DNA of 38,282 nt from Gemmataceae bacterium (GCA_009691845.1 SIAJ01000052.1:1-38282); one strand, 5' to 3'; numbered from the stretch's first letter, positions 23,916 through 32,422 are shown. Translations and numbers: made by a program. Notes: generated by a model not told the origin, from the letters alone.

Positions 23916-24387
23916 GCAGCGCGAAACTCGCTTGGGCTGATCTTCGACTTGTGTCGAAAAACCTCCCCGTAATTATCTGTGGAATAAACCGCGACTTCGC
24001 CGGCGGTCCCTTCGTAGTTCAGGTGGGGTGCGGCGCTCGAGCTTCGGGTGCCGATGGCCACAGCCACGAATTTGCCGTCTGGCGAGAAGGCGACCGCGTT
24101 GACCCAGCGTGGTTAAGAAAGTTGGGCGAGCCGCTTCTTGGTGCCGATGTCGTAGACCAGCCGTCACTACCGGTACCGGACTGGCCGATGCCTACCGCCA
24201 GCAGACTCCCATCCTTCGAGAAGGCCACGCACTTTTCTTGGCTTTTCAAAGTCCATTCTGCCACGACTGGGGGTGCGGAACCACTTGGCTGTTTCTCACA
24301 GCCCGTCGTAAAAATTAAAACGAGCGCAGTTGCGGCAAAGAGGAGCCGGCCTACCGAGAAATGTCGCGGGATTCGTGGTGAGATCAT
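23837..24387 (-). pseudogene. Broken WD40-repeat lipoprotein gene
   Basis: An ATG at 24387 opens a lipoprotein: positively charged start, hydrophobic LLFAATALVLIFTTGC lipobox, then WD40-like 'KCVAFSKDGSLLAVGIG'. The frame shifts near 24157, after DGW, where a lost G in a GG run restores the other frame (YDIGTKKRLAQLS). An in-frame TAA follows at 24115-24113, then a further WD40-like stretch continues (WVNAVAFSPDGKFVAVAIGT ...) to about 23915. From there the frame reads into the composite repeat (WHPSGVQIILG...) and stops at 23837. One frameshift, one stop and a repeat at the 3' end make this a pseudogene unless the sequence is wrong. The intact gene would be a periplasmic beta-propeller lipoprotein. 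Confidence 0.7.
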
Positions 24388-24683
24388 GATCTGCCTCACC
24401 AATGTGGTCTTGCCTGCGAGACATGAGTGCCAAACACCACGCTTATTCCCGACCATATGCAAAAAAGCTTCCGTACGATCCATGCTTCCTCCCCCGAGAA
24501 GTGTACGCCAGCTATGGCGGCTGGGCTTGAGGATCACGTTTGGACGCTGGCGGAACTTGTCGAGAAATCAAGGTCGTGCTAAGCCACTACCTAAAACTGC
24601 ATTCCATTGCACTTCACGCATGATTTCTGCAACGAAATGTTCGTGTATTCAAAGCACTGAAATGAAACGATGTGTTGGCGAAT
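24388..24683. other. Intergenic, no supported gene
   Basis: Apart from short unsupported frames nothing is visible. GC content appears lower than in flanking genes toward 24560-24690. Confidence 0.4.
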
Positions 24684-24712
24684 AAAAACCCCTTCCCCGG
24701 GCGGGGAAGGGG
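24684..24712 (-). terminator. Rho-independent terminator of the Ig-like repeat gene
   Basis: On the minus strand, CCCCTTCCCC and GGGGAAGGGG form a perfect 10-bp stem with a 4-base loop, directly followed by TTTTT. It begins 10 bases after the stop codon of the gene ending at 24722. This is the clearest intrinsic terminator in the window. Confidence 0.8.
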
Positions 24713-24721
24713 CACTCAACA

Positions 24722-26491
24722 TCAATCCGCGTAGATCTTCGTACTCTCCTGGCGGATAATCGGTTCGGTCAATCCGCTGGCGGTCATGGTGGCCTTGAAC
24801 TTCGCGTTGCCCTTTTCCTTGGCCGTGAGGGTGATGCGATAGGTCACTTCGGTTCGGGCCGGGAGCTTTTCGAGCGGCTCGAATATGATTTCGTTGGCCG
24901 TCAGTTTGTACTTGCCGGGCCCGCGAGCGGCCTTGAACTTCATCTGGGCGGGAATCGCGAGCGTGAGTTTCACCTCGGTCTCGTCCTTCGAGCCGAAGTT
25001 GAAAACACGAATCTCGTAGGTGGTCTCGGTGGCGACTTCGACGGGATCATCCGAATCGATGATCTCCATGTCCATCGCGGACAGCCCCTCGATCTTGGTG
25101 GCGAGCGTGGCTTCGGACTGCAAGCCCTTGTCGCCCGTGGCCGTCACTTTGTGGGCGAAGCTGCCGGAAGTCGTGGCCAGAAGTTCGCACTTGAGTTCGC
25201 GAGAATCGCCCACGGCCAGGTCGCCAACTGCCCAGAGAATCGTCTTCGTGTTGGGGTCCATCTTTCCGCCGGCATCCGCGGCAACGAACTGGAAGCCCGT
25301 CGGCAACTGGTGTGCGACGACAACCTCGCTGGCATTCGCATAGCCGGTGTTGGTCAACTTGATCGAGTAAATGGCCTTGCGATCGACGTCGCGCAGTTTC
25401 GGGCCTGTGAACGCGAGATCGAGCTGAGCACTGACGGCCGTGATGCTCATCGACGCTTTGGCCTGAATGCCACCGAGTCCTTCGACGATTGCATCGAATT
25501 TGTGAACACCCGATTTCTTGGCGAGGGCCGGCACCTTCACTTCGCGAGCTTCGCCCGGCAAAAGTTTGCCGAGATCGAATGGGCTGGTGCCACTCGTCTT
25601 GATCTCAAGCCCCGGCGGAACCGCAAGCGTGAGTTTCACGCCTTCGGCCGGATGATCACCCAGATTTGTAATGACGAACGAGATAGCGACCGTTTCGCCG
25701 GCGACGACTTTCTGCGGTGCCTTGGACGCGATGGCGAGTTTCGCTTCACTCACCTTGGCCTTAAAGTAAGTCGAGCCGGTGATGGTCACCCAGGCTTGGC
25801 ATTGCATGTCGCCTTTTTCCGAAGGAATGAACGACATCTTGACGACTCGATCCTGCCTGGCGGCCATCGTGCCGAGATCCCAGAGCAATACGGAGTCGCT
25901 GCCCTCGGCCTTCGGTTCCGTGCCGGCGACCTTCGCACCGGCCGGTACTTTCACCTGGACGATGACCTTGTGCAAGGGAATCGAAGAAGTATTGCGAGCA
26001 ACCAGCGTGTACTCGGCAGCCACCCCGACTTGGAGAGTCGGCAAGCCATGCCATTCGAGCCGAACTGCCGGTTCCTGGAACGACAATTGACTGACAGCCG
26101 GAGCAGGCGCGGGCTTGATCGGAGCAGCATTCGGATCGCGGCTCGGAACAAACCTAGTGGGCGTCACCATCGTCGAAGGTTCCCCGACTACAGGCGGCCT
26201 CGCTGGCCGCTTGACGCCGGGGATTTCGGGAATTTCGATCTTGTCCCGAGCCGGAACAGGAGGAACCTCCGTCGGCAATGCCCGAGGGTTCGAGGTGGGT
26301 GCAGTGGGTACCTCGAACAAATCGTCGGCCGGACGTTGCTTGGGAATGGGCCGAATGCCCGAAGGCACATTCGGAAGCACACCTGGCGATGGCGGGTCCA
26401 TGGCACTCGATTGTGCTTGGCCGAGCGCGGCCCAACCTGCCAAGCAGACCCCGAGGACTGCAATACCAACGATCGCGTAGAGCGGACGCAT
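24722..26491 (-). CDS. Exported protein with four tandem DUF11/CARDB-like Ig domains
   Basis: The 589-residue product has a signal peptide (residues 1-27), a Pro-rich linker to about 140, and four beta-sandwich repeats of about 110 residues (about 145-255, 256-365, 366-480, 481-589). Each has the DUF11 pattern 'Y.l...Ntg...a..v.v...lP.g..f', e.g. YTLVARNTSSIPLHKVIVQV and YSIKLTNTGYANASEVVVAH. Such repeats form extracellular stalks or envelope structural proteins. GGGAGGGG stands 4-5 bases before the ATG. It is alone, with an intrinsic terminator. No enzyme motif or cell-wall anchor is visible. A structural envelope role is inference. Confidence 0.85.
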   Translation of the reverse strand: MRPLYAIVGIAVLGVCLAGWAALGQAQSSAMDPPSPGVLPNVPSGIRPIPKQRPADDLFEVPTAPTSNPRALPTEVPPVPARDKIEIPEIPGVKRPARPPVVGEPSTMVTPTRFVPSRDPNAAPIKPAPAPAVSQLSFQEPAVRLEWHGLPTLQVGVAAEYTLVARNTSSIPLHKVIVQVKVPAGAKVAGTEPKAEGSDSVLLWDLGTMAARQDRVVKMSFIPSEKGDMQCQAWVTITGSTYFKAKVSEAKLAIASKAPQKVVAGETVAISFVITNLGDHPAEGVKLTLAVPPGLEIKTSGTSPFDLGKLLPGEAREVKVPALAKKSGVHKFDAIVEGLGGIQAKASMSITAVSAQLDLAFTGPKLRDVDRKAIYSIKLTNTGYANASEVVVAHQLPTGFQFVAADAGGKMDPNTKTILWAVGDLAVGDSRELKCELLATTSGSFAHKVTATGDKGLQSEATLATKIEGLSAMDMEIIDSDDPVEVATETTYEIRVFNFGSKDETEVKLTLAIPAQMKFKAARGPGKYKLTANEIIFEPLEKLPARTEVTYRITLTAKEKGNAKFKATMTASGLTEPIIRQESTKIYAD

Positions 26492-26645
26492 CGGGCCCCT
26501 CCCCCAATAGGCGTGGAAACTCGTTTGAGCCTCTACCCGCCTATCGGCACGAGCGTCAAGACAATTCGCAAAGAAGCGCAGATAGTAGATGCGCCGTGGA
26601 TAACCCAGTCTGCCGTCCCAAGTGCAGTCTACGCTGTAGCGCGAA
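26492..26645. other. Intergenic between MFS permease and Ig-like protein
   Basis: The 5' flank of the Ig-like gene; no additional gene or clear promoter is recognised. REP pairs follow at 26646. Confidence 0.4.
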
Positions 26646-26718
26646 GTAGCCGCACTTGCCAGAGTGCGGGAAGCCTTCCTGGGGGCGGGGCCGCCCGCGT
26701 TCCCACGAACGCGGCTAC
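26646..26718. repeat. Inverted pair of GTAG-headed REP hairpins
   Basis: The left unit is GTAG plus CCGCACTT/GAGTGCGG; the right unit, inverted, is CCGCGTTC/GAACGCGG ending in CTAC. It is followed after two bases by a second pair, so four hairpins lie in tandem downstream of the MFS gene. Confidence 0.8.
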
Positions 26719-26720
26719 AG

Positions 26721-26774
26721 GTAGCCGCACTCGTTAAAGTGCGGGGTTCCCCGCGTTCTCACGAACGCGGCTAC
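26721..26774. repeat. Inverted pair of GTAG-headed REP hairpins (MFS 3' end)
   Basis: The left unit is GTAG plus CCGCACTC/AAGTGCGG; the right unit, inverted, is CCGCGTTC/GAACGCGG ending in CTAC. The spacer is only a few bases, unlike 47 at 10325-10421. The terminal CTA is the stop codon of the MFS gene (TAG, 26773-26771 on the minus strand). Confidence 0.8.
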
Positions 26775-28387
26775 GAGGTCTTCCGCTTCGGCGGATGGAA
26801 GAACACCGCGAGTATCACAGCACCCAGGAGAGCCGCCCCCATGGAGTACTGAAATACGCCCGAGTAATTCAGTACCTTGTCGGTGGTGTAGGCGTCCTTG
26901 AGCTTGCCGCAGGCGAAGTTCGCGGCAAATGGCCCGAGGCCGAGAATCAGGACGTTGAACAATCCCTGGGCACTGCTGCGAACATCCTTGGGGAAGTACT
27001 CATCGACGAAGATGTACACGGTCGCGAAGAAGAACGCGTAGCAGATGCCATGCAACACATTAATGGCAATCGCGAGTTCCTTCTCTGGTGCATAGGCGAA
27101 GAGGGCGAAGCGAGCCGCGTGGCCGAGAACGCCAAACACCATCGTGGTCCGCCAGCCAAAGGTCTTCAACACGTAGCCGAGGAACAGCATGGTCACGATC
27201 TCGGCGATCTGGCCGATCTTCATCACGGGCCCAACCCAGTTGGAGGGGATGTCCACCACGCCACCATCCGCTTTCGGGCCGAGGAACGTGAACGTCCAGT
27301 AAAAGAAACTCTGATGCACGGCCGCATCAATGAACGTGACCAGGAACAGCACGAGCACGAATGGGTGCTTCAGCAGTTTCATCGCCTTGAGCCAGGCCAG
27401 CGAATCTTCGCCCGTTGCTTTTCTGGGCGGCGTGTGCGGCAGGGTAAGACTGAAGGCCGCGAGCACGAGCGACGCGATGCCGGCCACGAGAAAGATGTAG
27501 CGCTTCATGTCGAGAGCCGCGGCACCTTGGATGGAAGTGCCCAGTGCGGTGCCGATCCAGTTGATGAAGCCGAGTTCGCCCATCGCGGGCACCCTGGCCC
27601 AATCGACGAGAATGAAGATGAACGGCCAAGATGCAGCGATCCAGCCGATGGTGCCCCAAACGCGAACCGGGCCGAATTGCCGCGATGGGTCGCTCAAGTT
27701 CGCGAAGGCAATCGAGTTCGTGATCGAGATTGTCGGCACGTAGAAGAGCGAGTGGATGAGCATCAGGAGGAAGAAGGGCCAGAAGGGCGCGAGCGAGGCC
27801 TTCGCGTCACCTGTGATTTCGCCTAGCTTGAGATCACGATTGGTGACAACGAAAGTCACCATCGGCCGCGGGTCTTTCTTCTTGGCGACATCGGGTTCCT
27901 TGTCAAACTGCACTAGCTTCTCGCGGAACTCTGGCCAGTTGATGGCCAAGCCGTCCACGGTGACGTTGGTCCCGTTCGCGAGTTTGCCGACACCTCGCGA
28001 ATCGGAATCGCCTTGCCCGACGATCAGAACCGAATTGTAGTTGCCCGTCTGCGTCCCGTGCGGTGCTTGCAAGAACGCCAGCCCCATGATGGCCAAGCCA
28101 CCGATGAGGTGGCTGAAGGCCAAAAATTTCTCGGCCGCGAACTTGCGATCGGCGAACTGCGCGCTGAAGAACAAGGCGACAAGTGCCCCGACGTTAAACG
28201 CTCCGAAGACAAGTTGGAGCTGCCAGTCACTAAATCCCAACTTGGGAATGTAGTCGAACCCGAGTTCGAACCACGCCCCCCAGATAAAAAACTGCAGGAA
28301 CATCATGATGCAAAGGCTGAGGCGCACGCCTCCGTTTCGCCGGGATGAAGGAGTAGCATCGGCATCGTCGGGGGGCTGAACGGCCAT
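26771..28387 (-). CDS. Major facilitator superfamily permease (nucleoside/H+ symporter-like)
   Basis: The 538-residue inner-membrane product has about twelve hydrophobic segments. The first, LCIMMFLQFFIWGAWF, and the following 'GFDYIPKLGFSDWQLQLVFG' resemble the nucleoside:H+ symporter branch (NupG/XapB). A soluble insert of about 90 residues lies between TM3-4 and TM5 (about 113-205). Large insertions of this kind are known in planctomycete members; its role is unknown. The C-terminal residues KRKTS are followed by a TAG taken from a REP element. GGAGTGA stands about 7 bases before the ATG. The substrate is not certain. Confidence 0.85.
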   Translation of the reverse strand: MAVQPPDDADATPSSRRNGGVRLSLCIMMFLQFFIWGAWFELGFDYIPKLGFSDWQLQLVFGAFNVGALVALFFSAQFADRKFAAEKFLAFSHLIGGLAIMGLAFLQAPHGTQTGNYNSVLIVGQGDSDSRGVGKLANGTNVTVDGLAINWPEFREKLVQFDKEPDVAKKKDPRPMVTFVVTNRDLKLGEITGDAKASLAPFWPFFLLMLIHSLFYVPTISITNSIAFANLSDPSRQFGPVRVWGTIGWIAASWPFIFILVDWARVPAMGELGFINWIGTALGTSIQGAAALDMKRYIFLVAGIASLVLAAFSLTLPHTPPRKATGEDSLAWLKAMKLLKHPFVLVLFLVTFIDAAVHQSFFYWTFTFLGPKADGGVVDIPSNWVGPVMKIGQIAEIVTMLFLGYVLKTFGWRTTMVFGVLGHAARFALFAYAPEKELAIAINVLHGICYAFFFATVYIFVDEYFPKDVRSSAQGLFNVLILGLGPFAANFACGKLKDAYTTDKVLNYSGVFQYSMGAALLGAVILAVFFHPPKRKTS

Positions 28388-28518
28388 GCGGCATCACTCC
28401 AGAAAAGGGGCACGCGGGTTGCAGGTGATTGGCGAAGTGTAAAGGGAGTGAGAGCGGGAGGCAACGAAAAACCGGCGAGTCGGCAATCTTATACCGCTCG
28501 CGGTGGAGATTTACACTC

Positions 28519-28571
28519 ACCCGACGCGTTAGCGAGGGATGCAATCCACCACCCTCGCTAACGCGTCGGGT
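28519..28571. repeat. MITE-like palindrome core, copy 3 (diverged)
   Basis: A perfect 20-bp inverted repeat (28519-28538, 28552-28571; core ACCCGACGCGTTAGCGAGGG) with a 13-base loop. The core differs from 5651-5673 by one base, but the outer TTCAAAA terminal repeats and TA borders are not evident, so this is either a decayed copy or a related element. Confidence 0.65.
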
Positions 28572-28706
28572 TCGTCTTCCCGGTGGAATCTGTCCCCCCA
28601 AAGGCCTTTTTGGCAGTTAAGCAAACAAGGACCCGCGTTCGTCGTCTAAAGTGATGAGGGGGAACCCGCCGATCTGTAACGGGGGCGTAAATCGGGAAAT
28701 CGGGCT

Positions 28707-28735
28707 TTGACGCTGGCCTTCCGTTCGGTTAAAGT
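28707..28735 (+). promoter_or_regulatory. Sigma70-type promoter of the S41 protease gene
   Basis: TTGACG (28707-28712) and TAAAGT (28730-28735) are separated by exactly 17 bases. Transcription would begin near 28742, giving a leader of about 40 bases that ends in GGGAGG before the GTG start. This is the best vegetative promoter match I found. Confidence 0.6.
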
Positions 28736-28782
28736 ACAGATGGGTTCTCCCAACCTCCACCCTTAACAGGGAGGCCGGGATT

Positions 28783-30147
28783 GTGACTTATCGACATTCG
28801 CTCCGGGCAGCCAGCTTCGTGTTGGCTCTCGCACTCGCCCAAGGCTTGGCCTTCGGCCAGAGCAGCGAAACCTCCCCCACCGTCGAACAACTCCTTCAGG
28901 AAGCCCGCGATCTTCGCAAGAAGAATCGAGCCGACGAGGCCATCCAGGTTTGCTTCCGCGTTCTCAGCATCGACCGCACCAATGCCGACGCACTCGAAGA
29001 ACTTCGCAAGGCGGTCCGCCACACTCTTCAATCGCAACGACATCGGGACGTGAGCTTTCACGCTCGGCTACTTGCAATGTCCCAATCGGACTTGATTGCC
29101 CTGTATTCCGAGGTTTTAACGAAGGTTCAGGCTCACTATGTCGATGCCGAGAAGGGAACCGCGGCACGTCTCTTCCGACAGGGGTTGGACGAGTACCTCG
29201 CCGCACTGATCGATTCGACCTTCATCGAACGACACTTGAAAGATGCGGACGAAGGGGTCGTGAGCCGGTTCCGCGTGAACCTGCAAAAGGCCTGGGCCAG
29301 CCGCGAGATCGCCACGATTCGCCAGGCAGTCGAAGTCGTCGCCGAGATCGGGGCCGCTTCCAAACGGCAACTCGGTATCCGCACCCTCAATCCGATCATC
29401 TGCGAGTTCATCTGTGGAGCGTGCAACTCGCTCGATGAATACTCCGCTTACCTCTCGGCGGGGCAATACCTGGCCGATTCCTCGGCTTCAGCACAACTGT
29501 CCGTCAACCTGCGCATGGAAGATGGTGGCGTGACCTATCTGCAGATCACGCACTTCCAGCCTTCGACGCCTCAGGAAGTCGAGAACGCACTCAAGAACCT
29601 GGCGATGATGGGCATGACCCGCGCGCTGGTGCTCGATCTGCGTGGCAACACGGGGGGCCTGTTCGCAGCCGCCGTGAAGACGGCCGAGAAATTTCTTCCC
29701 GGCGGCATCATCGTGACCTCGCAAGGTCAGCACGATGGCAGCAACAAGGTTTACACATCCACCACTGGTGCAGCCGCATCGACGCTGCCAATGGTTGTGC
29801 TCGTGGACAACGAGACGGCGAGTGCGGCCGAGGTCCTGGCCGTGGCCTTACGCGATAACAATCGCGCCAAGCTGGTCGGTACGGCAACATTCGGCAAGGG
29901 CTCGGTCCAGAAGGTCGTTGCCTTTACCACGGCCGAGGAGATCGATCCCGAAACCGGCAAGGTGAAACCCAGTGCCGCCATCCGCATCACGACTGCACGC
30001 CTGATCGCCCCAAGCGGCAACCCCATCACCGGCGTCGGCGTCACACCCGATCACCTCGTCCCCAATCGCGACCGCCAACTCGAAACCGCTCTCGACATCG
30101 GCCGAGAACTCGCCCGCCGCAACACCATGGCGATGCCACGGGAATGA
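28783..30147 (+). CDS. S41-family (C-terminal processing type) serine protease lacking a PDZ domain
   Basis: The 454-residue product has a signal peptide (residues 1-25), a helical N-terminal region (about 30-210) and an S41 catalytic domain (about 245-450). The Ser/Lys dyad is Ser347 (DNETASAAE) and Lys372 (TFGKGSVQ), 25 residues apart as in E. coli Prc. DLRGNTGG (285-292) is the conserved strand-turn. The usual PDZ domain between LDEYSAYLS (217-225) and the catalytic core is absent: only about 20 residues join them. The GTG at 28783 has GGGAGG about 8 bases upstream; a promoter and a terminator flank the gene. It probably processes exported proteins. Confidence 0.87.
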   Translation: MTYRHSLRAASFVLALALAQGLAFGQSSETSPTVEQLLQEARDLRKKNRADEAIQVCFRVLSIDRTNADALEELRKAVRHTLQSQRHRDVSFHARLLAMSQSDLIALYSEVLTKVQAHYVDAEKGTAARLFRQGLDEYLAALIDSTFIERHLKDADEGVVSRFRVNLQKAWASREIATIRQAVEVVAEIGAASKRQLGIRTLNPIICEFICGACNSLDEYSAYLSAGQYLADSSASAQLSVNLRMEDGGVTYLQITHFQPSTPQEVENALKNLAMMGMTRALVLDLRGNTGGLFAAAVKTAEKFLPGGIIVTSQGQHDGSNKVYTSTTGAAASTLPMVVLVDNETASAAEVLAVALRDNNRAKLVGTATFGKGSVQKVVAFTTAEEIDPETGKVKPSAAIRITTARLIAPSGNPITGVGVTPDHLVPNRDRQLETALDIGRELARRNTMAMPRE

Positions 30148-30161
30148 CCCTGGAAATGCTC

Positions 30162-30196
30162 AATGGAAGACCGGCCCTGGCTGGCCTTCCATTTTT
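30162..30196 (+). terminator. Rho-independent terminator of the S41 gene
   Basis: AATGGAAG and CTTCCATT form the outer stem, with GGCC pairings inside, followed by a run of five T (30192-30196). It starts 14 bases after the stop codon. Confidence 0.7.
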
Positions 30197-30293
30197 GCAT
30201 TGATCCAAGATGGGTGTGAGCGGGCAGGTACGAATGCCGTTTTCTTTGCCTTGATGTGCAGGGGTGAAGTCTTCGGCCCCCCCTCTTTGCAGG

Positions 30294-31162
30294 CTACTTC
30301 ACCAGATAAATCGCGTGCGTGGCGTAGAAGAGAAACTCCTTCGGCAAGGCGGGATTGAACGGCCCTTTCTCGAATTTCTTCTTTGCGACACGCCAGGTCC
30401 AGGATTTGTCAGGCGTTGTTGTTTCGAACGGCTCTTTCAGAAACTCCCAACCATCGGCGGCCATGGCTTCGAGTTGCTTCTCACTCACTTGGTCTTCGCC
30501 GTCGATCTTTACCAGCATGGCTGCGTAAAGCGTGGCGGCCTTCGCTAACGTGAGTTGGGCACCCTGCACCCAGTTTTTCACCTGCTGAGAGTCGCGGATG
30601 ACGACGTGTCCCCCGTCCATCTCCTTCGGGTACTTCTTGATGGCGTACTCGCGATCCGACATGTAAGCGAGGTTCGGAACCAGACCCACGACCTTCCATT
30701 CCGGGGACTTCGGCGTGACCTGTCCCGTAGCCGGCTTGCCGCGAACGACGAGATCCTTCTTTTTGTCGATCGGCTTGATTGGCGGAATGCTGCCCGCATC
30801 CTTGGCGATCGAGCACATGCCCATCACGAACCACGGCCCGACTTTATCGACACCCAGACCCGAGATGCGGACCTTGTCGCCAATCTTGAGTTGTCGACGA
30901 CGGCCGCCGAAATGCCGTTGCAGAACACACCAGCCCCGGCTTCATGGCCCTTGAGAATGACGTCCTTCTTGCCGTCCTGGTCCGGCGGTAACGATTCGAT
31001 GGTCCCTTCCACTATGACGGTCTTCGTGCCGTACTTCTTCTTGGCCGCAGCCGCATCGTCCGCGAATTCCTTGGTGATGTCGGTGGCCTGGTAGGCAGTC
31101 TTGGCTTGTGCGAGAAGCACCGGGGGCATCGCGAGAGCAATGACAAATGCGATCAATCGCAC
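30294..31162 (-). pseudogene. Frameshifted exported tRNA_anti-like (OB-fold) gene
   Basis: The 5' part encodes a signal peptide (VRLIAFVIALAMPPVLLAQ) and the first strands of an OB-fold of the tRNA_anti-like family (KTVIVEGTIESL..., DVILKGHEAGAGVFCNGIS). Near 30892 the frame shifts by one base: the continuation LKIGDKVRISGLGVDKVGPW lies in the other frame and runs on to a second domain of about 160 residues ending at 30294. A lost base in the AAC/CTC junction explains it. The whole product would be about 290 residues. I use the GTG at 31162; a TTG at 31213 is in frame. It could be a true pseudogene, a sequencing error or, less likely, a programmed frameshift; no slippery run is present. Confidence 0.65.
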
Positions 31163-31252
31163 GCCTGAAACGCGAACAGCGGACCTGGCTCGTTCCTCAA
31201 GTTGAAAGAACAATAGTGTTTGAGGAGATAATCGTTTTGAGCACAGATCAGG

Positions 31253-32422
31253 TCAATTACTCGTGGGCCGTTTCTCCCGGCTCAGCCACTTCTGCATCTT
31301 GGCCAGTTCCTTCGACCAGTCGCCTGAGAAGCGAACTTGCCCAAACGCATCGAAGAGCAGATCAAGTGTCTCGATCAGGTCGCGCAACTGCTGGGCACGG
31401 GCTTCGAGCTTGGCCCGGTCGTCCTCGTCCTCGGGGGCCGGGATCTTTGCGGAGCCCACGGAGAGCGATTCCGCGTGAAGCGTGAACTCGTATTGCACAT
31501 CGTGGCGAACGAGTGTCATGCCGCACTTGCGTGGAAGCTTGCCGCTCTGAATCGCTCGCATGGCTTCGGGCAGTCGCGTTGGTCCTTCGTGCGTGATGGT
31601 CTCGTGACCCGTCTCGCCTCGTGGACATTCGAGTGTGAGCGAACGAGCCAGGAACACGGTGGCAATCGAATCGTCGAGCAATTTGAATTCGGCCGATTCG
31701 TCCTCGCACTGATACCAGAGCCAAAGGAGAAACTCGTTGCCGACAAAGTCGCGGCTGGTTTCGTCCGGTGCCCAGGCCATTTCACTTGGCATCAGGCCGG
31801 GCACGAACGGCGAGGGGGACGCATCGTCCACATTTCGTGTGCGATTGTGGACCTCGGCCAGTGAATACGCCCGCTTGCCGGCAGTGACGGCTTCAAAACT
31901 ATGGCCAAACGTGTTCTTGAAGAGGACCATGAGCCGTTCGATCTGCGTGACGGACGTGGTGCCGAAAAGCAGTTCGTTCGACTTGCGATCCCAGATGCAC
32001 TCGATGGCCTTGCGTTTGGTGTACCGGCCATCCTTCGCTTCCAGTTCAAGCCGATCGCGGGCGGACTCTTTCGCTTCCCGCTTCTGCAGGTTGCTGGCGT
32101 GGCCACTCGGGTTGTCCTTGGACAGCGCGGCCAAATCGATCGCGTAGTAGGCCCGCATGAGATCGGAGGGCAGCTTCATCGTGTCGATGCGCAGACAGAA
32201 GTAGAGCTGATCGTCGATGACATTCTTGGCGAAATCGAAATCGACGTCGAGGACGTGAGCACCTGCGGACCAGCCGGCCTCGACGCCATCGCCGGAGATC
32301 AGGCGCTGCCGGCCCGCAGCATGTTCCGCGAGGCGAGCGAGATGCTCTTCCGTAAAGCTCCGGGGCGCATGACCTTTCACGCGATAGCGTGAGAACGTAG
32401 CTCGGCCGGTGTAGAAACCCAT
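31253..32422 (-). CDS. RdgC-like protein
   Basis: The 389-residue product resembles RdgC, a ring-shaped DNA-binding protein that modulates RecA in proteobacteria. Similar features are the early F-S-R-Y-R segment, RIDTMKLPSDLMRAYYAID, the charged helix NLQKREAKESARDRLELEA, and 'CIWDRKSNELLFGTTSV', followed by a strand-helix pair. It is longer than classical RdgC (about 300). The assignment rests on pattern recall and not on an alignment, so a family of similar fold is possible. No signal peptide is present; it is probably cytoplasmic. A small conserved-looking gene lies upstream on the same strand, with a long hairpin between them. Confidence 0.5.
   Translation of the reverse strand: MGFYTGRATFSRYRVKGHAPRSFTEEHLARLAEHAAGRQRLISGDGVEAGWSAGAHVLDVDFDFAKNVIDDQLYFCLRIDTMKLPSDLMRAYYAIDLAALSKDNPSGHASNLQKREAKESARDRLELEAKDGRYTKRKAIECIWDRKSNELLFGTTSVTQIERLMVLFKNTFGHSFEAVTAGKRAYSLAEVHNRTRNVDDASPSPFVPGLMPSEMAWAPDETSRDFVGNEFLLWLWYQCEDESAEFKLLDDSIATVFLARSLTLECPRGETGHETITHEGPTRLPEAMRAIQSGKLPRKCGMTLVRHDVQYEFTLHAESLSVGSAKIPAPEDEDDRAKLEARAQQLRDLIETLDLLFDAFGQVRFSGDWSKELAKMQKWLSREKRPTSN

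Larger units (their letters stand above)
28388..28782. other. Divergent promoter region between MFS and S41 genes
   Basis: The region contains the palindromic core at 28519-28571 and a promoter for the S41 gene at 28707-28735. The interval 28388-28510 holds nothing else that I can recognise. Confidence 0.5.

Noticed and set aside
25151..26737. Long plus-strand open frame (528 codons)
   Set aside because: It is antisense to the Ig-like repeat gene; its composition is that of a shadow and it has no family motif.
10325..26774. CRISPR-like repeats
   Set aside because: The repeated units are self-complementary hairpins in inverted pairs at dispersed sites, without regular spacers or cas genes.
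26795..27826. Plus-strand open frame (343 codons)
   Set aside because: Antisense to the MFS permease; the His/Glu/Arg-rich product is typical of a shadow of membrane-protein codons.
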